The position numbers were made by a program, and so were the translations under genes. From Bacillus atrophaeus (GTDB lineage: Bacteria; Bacillota; Bacilli; Bacillales; Bacillaceae): a stretch of 64,000 bases of DNA. The first letter of the stretch is position 1, and the number at the start of each line of letters is the position of its first letter. Below the pieces are notes generated by a model. The model saw only the letters and a list, made by a program, of their open reading frames with translations. It had not been told where the DNA came from and did not search any database. Location: assembly GCF_001584335.1 (NCBI RefSeq), contig NZ_LSBB01000022.1, positions 1-64,000 of the forward strand. Direction: 5' to 3'. Below, one piece after another: positions 1-9,754 of this stretch.

Positions 1-550
1 ACGTGCCCGCCAGGCTGAAGGGATTGTCGAGGAAAACAAAAAAGGAAAACCAGCTGCCGCTGTAAAAACATATTTATTTAATGGATTCAGTAAAGGAATA
101 GTTCTTCTTAAAAAGCTGAAACAGCATGTACCTGATCGTAAAAATAAACGTGAAACACATATACCTTTAGTGGCACAAGAATCAGCTGCTATACCTGACT
201 TTGAAAAGCAAATTTTGATGGCCAAGTTTGAATTGATTGAAGAAATTAAGCAAGAAAAACTTGAATTAGATAAAAAGTTGGCCAAAGAAAAGAAAAAGAA
301 GCAAAGAGAGATGGATGCTGAAAAGAAAAAGGAAGACAAACATAAGAAAGCTTTGGCCAAACGTAGAAAACGAATGGCAGCACCTGGGCTTGGGTCCTCC
401 AAGCTCATTTTGTTTGCCATTCTTCTTATTATCGGCGTACAGGTTTATTTCAACGTTGAATCAGGAAATAGCCCGCTAACAGTTCCCGGCTGGGTAATTG
501 ACATTGGAAATAAGGTCAGCAACCTAATAGCCTCTTACAAAAAGCTTTAA
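1..550 (+). CDS. Coiled-coil protein with C-terminal membrane anchor, 5' partial
   Basis: The reading frame is open from base 2 with no stop before 550, so the gene begins before the window; the GTG at 170 is only an internal codon. The 182 visible residues end in a long Lys/Glu-rich stretch (about residues 70-125, likely coiled coil) followed by one hydrophobic segment (about 133-152) and a short tail. This gives a membrane-anchored protein with a charged cytoplasmic part. It lies at the head of the visible mating-pore gene run, 26 bp before the next gene. I do not recognise the family; a structural or scaffold role in the conjugation machine is inferred from position only. Confidence 0.7.
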   Translation, partial: RARQAEGIVEENKKGKPAAAVKTYLFNGFSKGIVLLKKLKQHVPDRKNKRETHIPLVAQESAAIPDFEKQILMAKFELIEEIKQEKLELDKKLAKEKKKKQREMDAEKKKEDKHKKALAKRRKRMAAPGLGSSKLILFAILLIIGVQVYFNVESGNSPLTVPGWVIDIGNKVSNLIASYKKL

Positions 551-576
551 CATTGTGAAGTAGAAAGGAGTATGCA

Positions 577-1668
577 TTGGCCAATAACGTTGATCGATAT
601 AATGTTGATATGGAAAAGAAGGCGTCACCTTATCTAAATGCTCTTGGATCGGCTCTCAGCGAAGGTAAAAAAAGAGCTTTAAATGAATTTAATCAAGCCA
701 ATACCTTCTTGAACAGAGTCTTTAACAGAAAAAAAATTAATCAATTGTCCGAAAAGGTAAAGCTTTATAACTACTGTGAGAACCAAGTAAGAAGTAGCGA
801 TTTCAGAAGCAAGTTCTCTAAATTTGAAATTCTATCTGGAAGGGATTCTCAAATAAATATTAATGTATTTGGGGAACGAATTGAAACTGCTTTAGGAAGC
901 TACTTCAAAGAACAAAGAGAAAACTTGACTCCTGGAAATAGTCTTGAAGCGTACGATGAGTTGTATAGGACAATGGTTAACTCACAAACCTTTTCATCTT
1001 TACGAGGGAATGATTTCACACCCAGATCAGAACAAGATACAAGTTTGATGGGATTTATTTCTGCTCAAAACGAGTATCAGAATTATGTGGCCGATTATCG
1101 TGAGTCTAAACCAATTCATCAAATCTTTCCAGACCAGTTCAAGGAAGGCATGTTGGAGAATGAAAGTAAACTTTACATCAACGAGTATACAAAACATTTA
1201 GCGTTAGTTCATGACGAGAACAAATCTATGTTGAAGAATGAATCCCCAGATTATGCTGCCATCAAAGAATTGGAAGGGGAAATTCGTTCTAATTTTAGTA
1301 AAGATCCGGAATATCCGGTTATTTTATTAAGGACAATGGCAGCAGATAACCTTAATAAACAAATAGAAACTGCTGTTAATATGACTAACTCCTTTATTAA
1401 TGACTTTTCTAAAGGGATGAAAATTAAACAAGTACATTGGCCTACAACTGTGCCTGAACCTCTAACTTATGAGCAGTATAATCAAAATAAATCTAAATAT
1501 CTTGAACAGCTATCAAAAGATGATGTGCTGATGAAAAAAAATGAAAAAGACCTGGCAACGGAAAGGGAACTAGAGAATATAGGGACTGAAAAAGGAAAAG
1601 TTGAAGTTCAAATTAAAAAAGCCTCAAATTCGAAAGGCTCAACAAGAGTTAAAGGTCTAGAAAGATAA
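577..1668 (+). CDS. Hypothetical conjugation-operon protein, 363 aa
   Basis: TTG start at 577, chosen because a good ribosome site (AGAAAGGAG) ends 6 bases upstream; the ATG at 572 is in another frame. The product is hydrophilic and mostly helical in composition, has no signal peptide or membrane segment, and ends in a Lys/Glu-rich tail. It sits between a membrane-anchored coiled-coil protein and the VirD4 coupling protein and is followed by an intrinsic terminator. No family recognised. A cytoplasmic accessory role to the coupling protein or secretion channel is inferred from context. Confidence 0.75.
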   Translation: MANNVDRYNVDMEKKASPYLNALGSALSEGKKRALNEFNQANTFLNRVFNRKKINQLSEKVKLYNYCENQVRSSDFRSKFSKFEILSGRDSQININVFGERIETALGSYFKEQRENLTPGNSLEAYDELYRTMVNSQTFSSLRGNDFTPRSEQDTSLMGFISAQNEYQNYVADYRESKPIHQIFPDQFKEGMLENESKLYINEYTKHLALVHDENKSMLKNESPDYAAIKELEGEIRSNFSKDPEYPVILLRTMAADNLNKQIETAVNMTNSFINDFSKGMKIKQVHWPTTVPEPLTYEQYNQNKSKYLEQLSKDDVLMKKNEKDLATERELENIGTEKGKVEVQIKKASNSKGSTRVKGLER

Positions 1669-1678
1669 TAGAAGTGAG

Positions 1679-1705
1679 GAAGCCGTGTTTACGGCTTCTT
1701 TTTTT
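1679..1705 (+). terminator. Intrinsic terminator upstream of virD4
   Basis: An 8-bp perfect stem (GAAGCCGT / ACGGCTTC) with a 4-base loop runs into seven T residues. It ends one base before the ribosome site of virD4, so it lies inside the conjugation operon and must be passed for virD4 to be expressed. Confidence 0.85.
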
Positions 1706-1717
1706 GAGGTGATCTTT

Positions 1718-4078
1718 TTGCATAAAGAATTCAAACAGTGGAAAAAAGTATTTGCAGATAAGTATTTTTTGATTGCCTTTACACTGTTTTGTTATGTGGC
1801 AGTGACGTGTATTGCTAATTTTTTTATACATCTTTTAAAACAAATTCCCGTAATACTCTCTTCTTTTAAAAACTTTGACCAGTCACAGCTTTCAAGTCCT
1901 TTTAGTTCGATGACCTGGAAGTGGTTCTTTGAATTTGATTGGAGTATGGGCATTGTTTATGTAGTAGTTTACGTTCTTGCTTCGATGTTCATATTGAGAC
2001 AAGTGTATAGGTTTAGAATCGCTTTTCGTGATATCAATAAGCAAACGAAAGGCACAGCACGATGGACTGAGATTAAGGAGATTCAAGAAACCTATAAGGC
2101 TGTTAAAGATGGTGATAATGAGTATGAAGGCAGTGCAGGAATGCCGATTGTTCATTTTAATGACCATCTTTACGTTGACACAAACTCAACTCATACCCTT
2201 GTGGTTGCTTCAACACAATCCGGTAAGACTGAAACTTATTCCTATCCATATTTAGATGTCATTATGAGAGCAAAAGAAAAAGACTCTGTAGTAATTACAG
2301 ATATAAAAGGTGACATGCTTAAAAATACCCGCGCTGAATTCGAAAAGTACGGTTATGAAGTTATGTGTTTCAACTTATTGAATCCGTATTGGGGAATGGC
2401 CTATAATCCATTGGAATTAGTTAAACAAGCATATTTGAAGAAAGACTATTCTAAAGCCCAAATGCTTTGTAATACACTATCTTACTCACTGTTCCATAAT
2501 GATAAGTCACATGCAGATCCTATGTGGGAAAATGCATCTATTGCATTGGTAAACGCCTTGATTCTCGCGGTTTGTGATTTGTGCATTAAGAATGGACAGC
2601 CAGAAAACATCACGATGTATACATTGACAGTTATGTTAAACGAACTTGGAAGTAATCCAGATGAAGATGGGTATACACGACTTGATCATTTCTTTGGTAA
2701 TTTGCCACCTTCTCACCCTGCTAAGTTACAGTATGGGACAATTCAATTTTCACAAGGCATAACACGCAGCGGTATTTACACAGGTACAATGGCCAAACTT
2801 AAAAACTATACTTACGATACAATCGCCCGAATGACAGCTCGTAATGACTTGAATATTGAGGATTTAGCTTACGGAGAAAAACCAGTCGCGTTATTCATTG
2901 TCTACCCTGATTGGGACGATTCTAACTACACTATTATTTCTACTTTCTTATCACAAGTAAATGCTGTGCTTTCCGAAAAAGCTACATTATCCAAAGAAAG
3001 TACACTTCCAAGGAAAGTAAGGTTTCTCTTTGAAGAAGTCGCTAATATCCCGCCAATTGAAGGGTTAAACAGATCCCTGGCAGTTGGTCTAAGCCGAGGT
3101 ATGCTCTATACGCTTGTTATTCAAAACGTTTCTCAATTACGCGATGTCTATGGTGATGACATGGCCACTGCAATAATGGGGAACTTGGGCAATCAGATTT
3201 ATATTATGAGTGACGAGTGGGAGGATGCTGAAAAGTTTAGCGAGAAGTTGGGGGTTACCACGGTAATCTCAGCTGATCGTCAAGGTGACTTAATGGATGT
3301 TCATAAGTCGTATAGCGAAAGAGAAGAAGAAAGGCCTTTAATGCTTCCTGACGAGCTAAGAAGATTGAAAAAAGGTGAGTGGGTTGTTTTAAGAACTAAA
3401 AAACGTGAGGATTTAAAAAGAAATAGGGTAGTTCCTTATCCGATTTTTGCTTCTTTAGATAACGGAACAAATATGCTGCATAGATACGAGTATTTGATGC
3501 ATCGTTTTGATAATAAGATTGCTCTTGGTGATTTAGGGTTTAGAGGAGAGCATGAAACACTGGATCTGGAAAGCTTATTGATTGAATTTCAATTTAATGA
3601 ACCTGTGAAGGAAAAAAGAAAAAGTAATTCAGGTAAAGGGAAAAAACCAAAAGCTAAAAAAGCTCCTGATGAACCTGTTTCTAGTGACTTGCCATTGCCT
3701 GAAGAACCGATTGGTTTTACTGAGCCTTCAGAAGGAATGGATTCACTATTTGCGTCAATTCCAGTCGAGAATATTGCCGAACATGGATTTTACGAAGATC
3801 CACCAATGAATGATTCATCTCATGACGATGATTTAGAAATGAGTGAGGGGGATGCTATTATGAATTCTCTTGAAGAGGTGTACGAAACGAGTACGCCTAT
3901 TTCTGATGCAATTAAACCTGATCTTTACGTGTATATAAAGGTTCTTGCTCAAAAGAAATTATCAGATAGTGAATATGCGTATTTCGAGAGTCTGAAAACA
4001 GTTGAGGAATTAAGGGCCTTTTTTAGGGCACCAGAGAAACAGGGAATTTATGAACAAATAAAAAAACATATAGAGTAA
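1718..4078 (+). CDS. virD4: VirD4/TraG-type conjugative coupling protein (T4CP)
   Basis: The 786-aa ATPase would link the relaxosome to the secretion channel at the inner face of the membrane. Two membrane segments lie near the N-terminus (about residues 17-37 and 75-95). Walker A reads STQSGKTE (about 165-172) and a Walker B-like LFEEVANI lies near 438, both typical of VirD4/TraG. The TTG at 1718 is preferred over the GTG at 1685 because GAGGTGA lies just upstream and the GTG sits inside a terminator hairpin. The C-terminal ~200 residues are Pro/Ser/Asp-rich and carry DSLFASIP, which recurs in the VirB6-like protein encoded next. Translation is followed 13 bp later by that gene. Confidence 0.92.
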   Translation: MHKEFKQWKKVFADKYFLIAFTLFCYVAVTCIANFFIHLLKQIPVILSSFKNFDQSQLSSPFSSMTWKWFFEFDWSMGIVYVVVYVLASMFILRQVYRFRIAFRDINKQTKGTARWTEIKEIQETYKAVKDGDNEYEGSAGMPIVHFNDHLYVDTNSTHTLVVASTQSGKTETYSYPYLDVIMRAKEKDSVVITDIKGDMLKNTRAEFEKYGYEVMCFNLLNPYWGMAYNPLELVKQAYLKKDYSKAQMLCNTLSYSLFHNDKSHADPMWENASIALVNALILAVCDLCIKNGQPENITMYTLTVMLNELGSNPDEDGYTRLDHFFGNLPPSHPAKLQYGTIQFSQGITRSGIYTGTMAKLKNYTYDTIARMTARNDLNIEDLAYGEKPVALFIVYPDWDDSNYTIISTFLSQVNAVLSEKATLSKESTLPRKVRFLFEEVANIPPIEGLNRSLAVGLSRGMLYTLVIQNVSQLRDVYGDDMATAIMGNLGNQIYIMSDEWEDAEKFSEKLGVTTVISADRQGDLMDVHKSYSEREEERPLMLPDELRRLKKGEWVVLRTKKREDLKRNRVVPYPIFASLDNGTNMLHRYEYLMHRFDNKIALGDLGFRGEHETLDLESLLIEFQFNEPVKEKRKSNSGKGKKPKAKKAPDEPVSSDLPLPEEPIGFTEPSEGMDSLFASIPVENIAEHGFYEDPPMNDSSHDDDLEMSEGDAIMNSLEEVYETSTPISDAIKPDLYVYIKVLAQKKLSDSEYAYFESLKTVEELRAFFRAPEKQGIYEQIKKHIE

Positions 4079-4091
4079 GTGAGGGTTGTTT

Positions 4092-6956
4092 ATGGATGAT
4101 TCAGATATTCTGAAAATACTGCTTAGGTTTCAAGATTATCTATCCCTGACTTCAATTTGGACTGCACCATTCCGAGTCATCGGATGGTGGGTTATTATGG
4201 GCCTTGCCGCAATCGTAGATGCTTTGTCCGGCGGGATTGAAGAGATTTATGATTTGCTTAATTTTTTCGATAGTGAACAAATTAGTGGCTTTATAGATAA
4301 GTGGATGCCGGCTATTTTTGGATTAATGACATTGGCACTTGGCTTTCTTGGGTGGAAAATTATTGTTCAGAAGAAAACTGATTATGACAGAATTATTACA
4401 AGTTCACTATTTGCTTTGACTCTTTTCATTGTGCTTCCTTGGGGGATGCAGCAGGCATCGGACCTCTTACTTGCTGGAAAAGGAATGCTTGATGAAGACG
4501 GAAAGCTTAGTGTTTCCACCAAAATATATCAAAACAATATAGTTGATGTTTATAAAATTGATAAGGATGCTGAGTGGAGTAAGAAAGAATTCAAGAAGCT
4601 AAAGAAGAAAAATAATATTGAGAATGACCAGGATGTAAAACTTTTAGATATAACGGAGCCAGTTGATACGGGTGGGATTTTTCACTCTAGTCCGTTAACT
4701 AAAGATGGTGAAAAAATATTAGATAAAAAAGTAAGCGATGCGTCCGGTGAAAAGAAATTGGAGGACTTAGAGTCATTTTGGATACAAGATGATGAAGCTT
4801 ATTATCGATATTCTTGGCACCCTTGGTACATGATGTTTGAACTTGGTACCATAGCGTTTGTTTTGTTTATGACCATGTTTAAGACAGCTCAGTTAATCAT
4901 GGAACTAGGAATCTTAAAGATTTTCAGTGTAGGAACTGCTTTAACGGATCTAGAGCACGGACAACGTAATAAAAAATTCTTGGAAAAGATAAAGAATACT
5001 TTCATTGTTTTATTTTCAATCGAGCTTTTGTTACAATGCTACATCCTTTTCACAGATTACATGGGTCAAGCTGATATATCTGCACCGATAAAAATAGTTG
5101 TATTGATTGCAGCAGCTATTTTGACAGCGGATGGACCTAACTTTATTGAAGAAATGTTTGGTATAGATGCAGGTTTGAAGAGCATTTCGCGGAGTTTAGT
5201 TGGGTTATTTGCAGGTGCTAAAACAGCAAAAATGGCTACGGACTTTACCGCATCAACAGCTAAAAAGGCGGGGAAAATGGCAGGCAAAATTGCCAAGAAA
5301 TCATCTGATGCTGCATTAGTTGGTATGGGTGCTGGAAAGGGTATACTTGATGGTTTTAAAGAAAACATGGACGCTGCTAAAAGTGGTGGAGGAAGTAATG
5401 GTGGAGCTACCGGAAAAGATAATAATACGCCGTTGTCTCATGGTTTAGCCGGTAAGCCGACTAATGTTATGTCAGACGAGGCTCTAAAAGAAGCAATGAT
5501 GTCTGGCGACGATCAGAAAGAGAAAGAAAAAGATAAATCATCACAATCTGATTCTCCATTGTCTTCTATGAATAAAGAAAATAGCTCTGAGTCATCAGCA
5601 GCAGAAGATTCTGAAAATCGCGAGGGTAGATCAGGTATAGAAAATGGATCTCGAATGGAAGATCATAATACACCGCTATCATCCATGTCCGCGGGAGACG
5701 AAGCTGGAATCAAGAGTGAGAATGGAACAGACAATATTCTATCAAAAGATGGAGATACACCATTGCAAGCATCAAAAGAACAGTCGAGTCCTGATGAAGC
5801 TAGTGATGGTTTAGGTGCTCAGCAAGGTAAAAACATTGAAATGGCTGCTGATAAAGACGGAAATACGCCGTTGTCTAATATGGCAGCATCTGAAGAAATA
5901 CAACCTGGTCAACCTGGTGGAGCTGTTGCCGACAAAGACGGAAATACACCGTTGTCCAACATGGCAGCATCTGAAGGAGTACATTCTGGCCAACCTGATG
6001 GAGCTGCTACTGACAAAGATGGAAATACCCCGCTGTCTAACATGACAGGTGATAGCCCAATTCCAGGGCAAGTTGGCGGAAACGCGCCAGACAGCTCTAA
6101 TACACCGTTATCACCTCAGGGGCCAACAGAAAGTCCGGTGCCAGGGCAAGTTGGCGGAAACGCACCAGGCAGCTCTAATACACCGTTATCACCTCAGGGG
6201 CCAACAGAAAGCCCAATTCCAGGACAAGTCGGTGGAAGCGCACCAGGCAGTTCAAACACACCATTATCATCCCAAGGACCAGCTGCAGGACCAATTTCTA
6301 GTCAGATCGGTGGAAACACACCAATTACACCTGGTAGACAATTATCTCAGGGACCGATTAATGGTGGTTCTGTAGCAAACAATAGCACTTCCGATAATGG
6401 ATGGGATTCATTGTTTGCAACTATGCCGCAGAATATAGGTTCACATTCTTCCGGAAGCCCAATGTCAAGTAGTCCTATTTCACAGGTGCCGGCTTCAATG
6501 ACACCTATTACATCAAGCAGTAATCCTGCTATCAGTAATGCATCGACAGTCAATTCCGTTACTAATGGCTCTAATTCATCTTATTCGGCACCTACACCGG
6601 CAAATAACATTTTGCCGACACACCGCGCTGCCGTAGGAAATGTTTTATCAACCTATAGAGCACCTGTACAAAATACGGGAAGTGGCCGTTTTGACTATTC
6701 ACCTAAAGTAATGAGTACAGTAAGCAATAAACCAATTGGAATGCCTAAGCATGTTCAAGCAAGTGCAGAAGCATTTAAAAATCAGATGACAAGAAGGCCG
6801 ACTACTAATATGACAGCAAAAGATGTTTTGGTTAATAAATATGCTGATTTGGCACAACGGATACATGATTCAAAATCAATTAGGAATTCAAGAGCTGCAT
6901 ACGATATCGCGAAAAACACTGTGACAGCTGGACTTAAAGGGGAGAGTGAAAAATGA
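4092..6956 (+). CDS. VirB6-like polytopic mating-channel protein with NTPLS-repeat tail
   Basis: 954 aa. ATG 4092 with GTGAGGG upstream is preferred to TTG 4086. The N-terminal half has about seven hydrophobic segments, two before and several after a charged loop (residues ~130-235), as in VirB6/TrbL-like channel proteins of Gram-positive systems. From about residue 430 the protein becomes a low-complexity Gly/Ser/Pro-rich tail with eight NTPLS motifs plus variants, several in near-identical tandem units (about 5850-6330). After this comes DSLFATMP, shared with VirD4, and a basic C-terminal region. It overlaps the next gene by ATGA, so the two are likely translationally coupled. Confidence 0.8.
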   Translation: MDDSDILKILLRFQDYLSLTSIWTAPFRVIGWWVIMGLAAIVDALSGGIEEIYDLLNFFDSEQISGFIDKWMPAIFGLMTLALGFLGWKIIVQKKTDYDRIITSSLFALTLFIVLPWGMQQASDLLLAGKGMLDEDGKLSVSTKIYQNNIVDVYKIDKDAEWSKKEFKKLKKKNNIENDQDVKLLDITEPVDTGGIFHSSPLTKDGEKILDKKVSDASGEKKLEDLESFWIQDDEAYYRYSWHPWYMMFELGTIAFVLFMTMFKTAQLIMELGILKIFSVGTALTDLEHGQRNKKFLEKIKNTFIVLFSIELLLQCYILFTDYMGQADISAPIKIVVLIAAAILTADGPNFIEEMFGIDAGLKSISRSLVGLFAGAKTAKMATDFTASTAKKAGKMAGKIAKKSSDAALVGMGAGKGILDGFKENMDAAKSGGGSNGGATGKDNNTPLSHGLAGKPTNVMSDEALKEAMMSGDDQKEKEKDKSSQSDSPLSSMNKENSSESSAAEDSENREGRSGIENGSRMEDHNTPLSSMSAGDEAGIKSENGTDNILSKDGDTPLQASKEQSSPDEASDGLGAQQGKNIEMAADKDGNTPLSNMAASEEIQPGQPGGAVADKDGNTPLSNMAASEGVHSGQPDGAATDKDGNTPLSNMTGDSPIPGQVGGNAPDSSNTPLSPQGPTESPVPGQVGGNAPGSSNTPLSPQGPTESPIPGQVGGSAPGSSNTPLSSQGPAAGPISSQIGGNTPITPGRQLSQGPINGGSVANNSTSDNGWDSLFATMPQNIGSHSSGSPMSSSPISQVPASMTPITSSSNPAISNASTVNSVTNGSNSSYSAPTPANNILPTHRAAVGNVLSTYRAPVQNTGSGRFDYSPKVMSTVSNKPIGMPKHVQASAEAFKNQMTRRPTTNMTAKDVLVNKYADLAQRIHDSKSIRNSRAAYDIAKNTVTAGLKGESEK

Positions 6957-7264
6957 GACAGACCCTGACAGTATCAGAGAATATTCAAGCAAAAATACAA
7001 TGGAATAAGTTGACGGTCGTGGATGGGTTTATGATCATTGGGAGTTTAGCTGTCGGGTATTTTATGAAAGGCCTGGTATACCCGTATCTTCAGGTCCCTT
7101 TTGTATTATTTGTAGTGCTTGCTACTACATTTTATCTTTGGCCATGTCCAGATTCTCCTAATAAAAAGATTTATGAAATGACTCTCATAGTCTTTAGAAA
7201 AGATAGTCGGACATATAAAGCACAAGAGCCTGTTATTGGTTCAGAGATAGGACAGGAGGATTAA
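6953..7264 (+). CDS. VirB3/PrgI-like small membrane protein
   Basis: 103 aa with two adjacent hydrophobic segments (about residues 24-42 and 48-64), preceded by a short soluble N-terminus and followed by a polar tail. Size, topology and a place just upstream of VirB4 match the VirB3/PrgI class of Firmicute conjugation systems. The ATG overlaps the TGA of the upstream gene, so coupling is likely. Family assignment rests on topology and synteny, not on a signature motif. Confidence 0.65.
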   Translation: MRQTLTVSENIQAKIQWNKLTVVDGFMIIGSLAVGYFMKGLVYPYLQVPFVLFVVLATTFYLWPCPDSPNKKIYEMTLIVFRKDSRTYKAQEPVIGSEIGQED

Positions 7265-7266
7265 AC

Positions 7267-7845
7267 ATGGGATTTGATGCATTATCGGTTAAACAGAAAA
7301 GCAAGTCAGGTACCGGTAGAAAATCCAAAAAGATGCAAAAAAGTTTAGACCGAATTAATCGTGTGTATCCGATATGTGGAGTTACACAAGAAGGTTATGT
7401 GAAAACAAAAATTGGTCTTAAACAAGGATTCTTTGAAATATTGGATGTCAAACATTACGATACCAATATCTTTGATAAAAAAGATTTTGATGAAGTGACG
7501 GAGACCTATTGGAAACTGCAGCAGCTATATTCAAGTTCACTTAAAGAATTGCATATGAATTTACCTGAAGACAATCAAATTCAACAGGAATACCTTAACT
7601 ATAAGATTGAAAGAACAACTAATGTAGAACGGTTAAAGGTACTGAAAGCTGAACTCGAAAAATTAAAATTTATAGAAAAGACATATAAAAGCCGTAGAAC
7701 TTATCTCTATGTCTTTGGGAAAACGGAAGAAGAAGTAACCAAGAATATTGAAGAATTACGTCCTTTCCAACACTTCTTGGAGCCGCAGCCAGTATCCCTT
7801 GAAAAAAAGATCAGGATTTTGCATGGAATAAACAATTTTATTTAG
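7267..7845 (+). CDS. Conjugation protein resembling a VirB4/TrsE N-terminal segment, 192 aa
   Basis: Starts 2 bp after the VirB3-like gene. The pattern GFFEILDV near the start, a helical middle and SRRTYLYVFGKTEEE followed by a helix ending in GINNF is like the N-terminal non-ATPase part of TrsE/TraE-type VirB4 proteins. No Walker motifs are present. The next gene still has its own complete VirB4 N-terminal part, so this is not simply a split VirB4. It may be a paralogous docking module; function not established. Confidence 0.55.
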   Translation: MGFDALSVKQKSKSGTGRKSKKMQKSLDRINRVYPICGVTQEGYVKTKIGLKQGFFEILDVKHYDTNIFDKKDFDEVTETYWKLQQLYSSSLKELHMNLPEDNQIQQEYLNYKIERTTNVERLKVLKAELEKLKFIEKTYKSRRTYLYVFGKTEEEVTKNIEELRPFQHFLEPQPVSLEKKIRILHGINNFI

Positions 7846-7858
7846 GCGGTGAGTTAAT

Positions 7859-9754
7859 ATGGATCAAATTGAGAAAGACTTGAATTTTGTTTATGCCACC
7901 CAGCCAATGGGTGGTATTTCTTTTAAAGATGAGTTTTTTAATAGGACAGGTGACGGGTATGTTGCATGTCTACATGTATATCGTTATCCCGAAAACTTTA
8001 CACCCCACTGGTTAAAAAAACTAACCAGTATTCATAATACAATTGTTACGGTTGATACTTATACACCAAAAGATATAGATTATGCTGATAAAGTAAAGCA
8101 TTCTACAACAGAAATGCGCTCAAGAATGAATAATGCAACTAGCCAAACTGAATATGATTTAGCACACGAAGAATTCCAATCATTAAGGGAGCTTGGCATA
8201 GCCCTTAATAAAGGCGGAGAAGTAATTAAACAGATTCATATTCGAATTTTTTTGCATGGTGCTACACAATCAGATTTAGAGAATCGTGTATGGGAGATCC
8301 AAAAACAAATTGACAGTGATGGTTTTAAGAGTAAAGTATTCCTAGATGAAAATAAGGAAGAATGGCAATCGTTGTTTCTTGATTATGAAACTCAGCTCAG
8401 CTTACCAAATAAAAGGATAGGTAATGATATGCCGGCTGAAGCAATAGGATTAGGATTTGCGTATGATCAAACCAGTCTTAGTGATCCGACTGGTCTTTAT
8501 TATGGTTATACCTTTACTAAAGGAACTGTCTATTGGGACTTGTTTCATAAATCATCAAAAAGGCTTTATTATAACATGTTCGTTTCCGGAGACATGGGAT
8601 CAGGGAAGTCTACACTACTAAAAAAGATACTTAGAGATAATGCGTCTAAGGGAAATTTTATCCGTGGATTTGATAAATCAGGTGAATTCCATGCAGTAAC
8701 TGCAGATCAGGGCGGGATAACGATTGACTTGGATGGGAGCAATGGCCGTATAAATTTAATGCAGATATTCCCTTCAGTTACTAAAAAAACAGGAGATAAA
8801 ATTGTAATAGATGAAAGTGCTTCTTTTAGACAGCATGTTTCAAAATTAAATACGTGTTTCCGCATTCAAACCCCTAAAGCTAACGATAATGTGTTAGTTC
8901 AATTTGATGAATTAGTATATGGATTTTACGAGAAACATAACTTCTGGGGTGAAAATTCACGTCCAAATATTACTCAGTTATCTCCTGAAGAATATCCATT
9001 ATTATCTGATTTTCAAGCATATTGTGAAGAAAGATATCACGCAGAAAAAGATCCGAATTTCAAGTCCAGAATTGGTGACATAGCTATGTCAATAAAGAAC
9101 CTTGTTACTCAATTTGGAGAGATATTTGATGGTATCACCACTATTCCCGATATGGTGAATGAACAGATTGTTTTTTATGACATAGGGAACCTGTCTCAGC
9201 TAAGTGAGGAAGTAAAGGATATTCAGATATTTAATGCGCTCAGTCAAATTTGGGGAACGATGATGAAAGTCGGGAGACAAGCGAAAGAAGCTTATGATAA
9301 AGGTGAAATTCATTGGTTTGATATTACGAGATTCCTTATTATACTTGATGAGTGTCACAATTTGTTAGAATTGAAAAAAGCTTTTACTGCGAACTTTTTT
9401 GTTACTCTTATGTCTGAAGCTCGTAAATTCTTTGGAGGGCTGGTATTGGCCACACAGCGTATTGAACGGATGTTTCCAAATACCAATACTTCTGATCCGG
9501 ATATGGCTTTAGCAGCAAATAAACTTCGTGAAATATTTGGGTTAACGCAGTATAAAGCACTGTTCAAACAAGATCAGACATCAATGAAATTAATTAAGAG
9601 TTTATTTGAAGACCAAATGACAGACAATGAGTATGCTCTGCTGCCTAAATTTGAAACTGGTGATTGTATTCTTTCGATAGCTGGGGATCGTAATTTAGTT
9701 ATGCATGTAGAGGCTACCCAAGAGGAACTTGAACTGTTTGAAGGTGGGGCTTAA
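7859..9754 (+). CDS. virB4: VirB4-type conjugation ATPase
   Basis: 631-aa ATPase expected to power assembly and substrate transfer of the mating channel from the cytoplasmic face. Walker A is GDMGSGKST (about residues 244-252) and Walker B is FLIILDECHNL (about 492-502), followed by an ATQR-type motif. ATG 7859 follows GGCGGTGAG. It is the most conserved core gene of the system and matches ConE/TcpF/VirB4 proteins of Gram-positive elements. Its stop overlaps the start of the next gene by one base. Confidence 0.93.
   Translation: MDQIEKDLNFVYATQPMGGISFKDEFFNRTGDGYVACLHVYRYPENFTPHWLKKLTSIHNTIVTVDTYTPKDIDYADKVKHSTTEMRSRMNNATSQTEYDLAHEEFQSLRELGIALNKGGEVIKQIHIRIFLHGATQSDLENRVWEIQKQIDSDGFKSKVFLDENKEEWQSLFLDYETQLSLPNKRIGNDMPAEAIGLGFAYDQTSLSDPTGLYYGYTFTKGTVYWDLFHKSSKRLYYNMFVSGDMGSGKSTLLKKILRDNASKGNFIRGFDKSGEFHAVTADQGGITIDLDGSNGRINLMQIFPSVTKKTGDKIVIDESASFRQHVSKLNTCFRIQTPKANDNVLVQFDELVYGFYEKHNFWGENSRPNITQLSPEEYPLLSDFQAYCEERYHAEKDPNFKSRIGDIAMSIKNLVTQFGEIFDGITTIPDMVNEQIVFYDIGNLSQLSEEVKDIQIFNALSQIWGTMMKVGRQAKEAYDKGEIHWFDITRFLIILDECHNLLELKKAFTANFFVTLMSEARKFFGGLVLATQRIERMFPNTNTSDPDMALAANKLREIFGLTQYKALFKQDQTSMKLIKSLFEDQMTDNEYALLPKFETGDCILSIAGDRNLVMHVEATQEELELFEGGA

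Noticed and set aside
170..550. GTG 170 as the true start of the first gene
   Set aside because: The same frame is open back to base 2 and no ribosome site precedes 170, so the gene is cut by the window edge.
5811..6375. Overlapping frames inside the NTPLS repeat region
   Set aside because: They are shadows caused by tandem DNA repeats in the VirB6-like gene.
7267..7845. The 192-aa gene as the broken-off N-terminus of VirB4
   Set aside because: The VirB4 gene at 7859 already has a full-length N-terminal domain with its own start and ribosome site.
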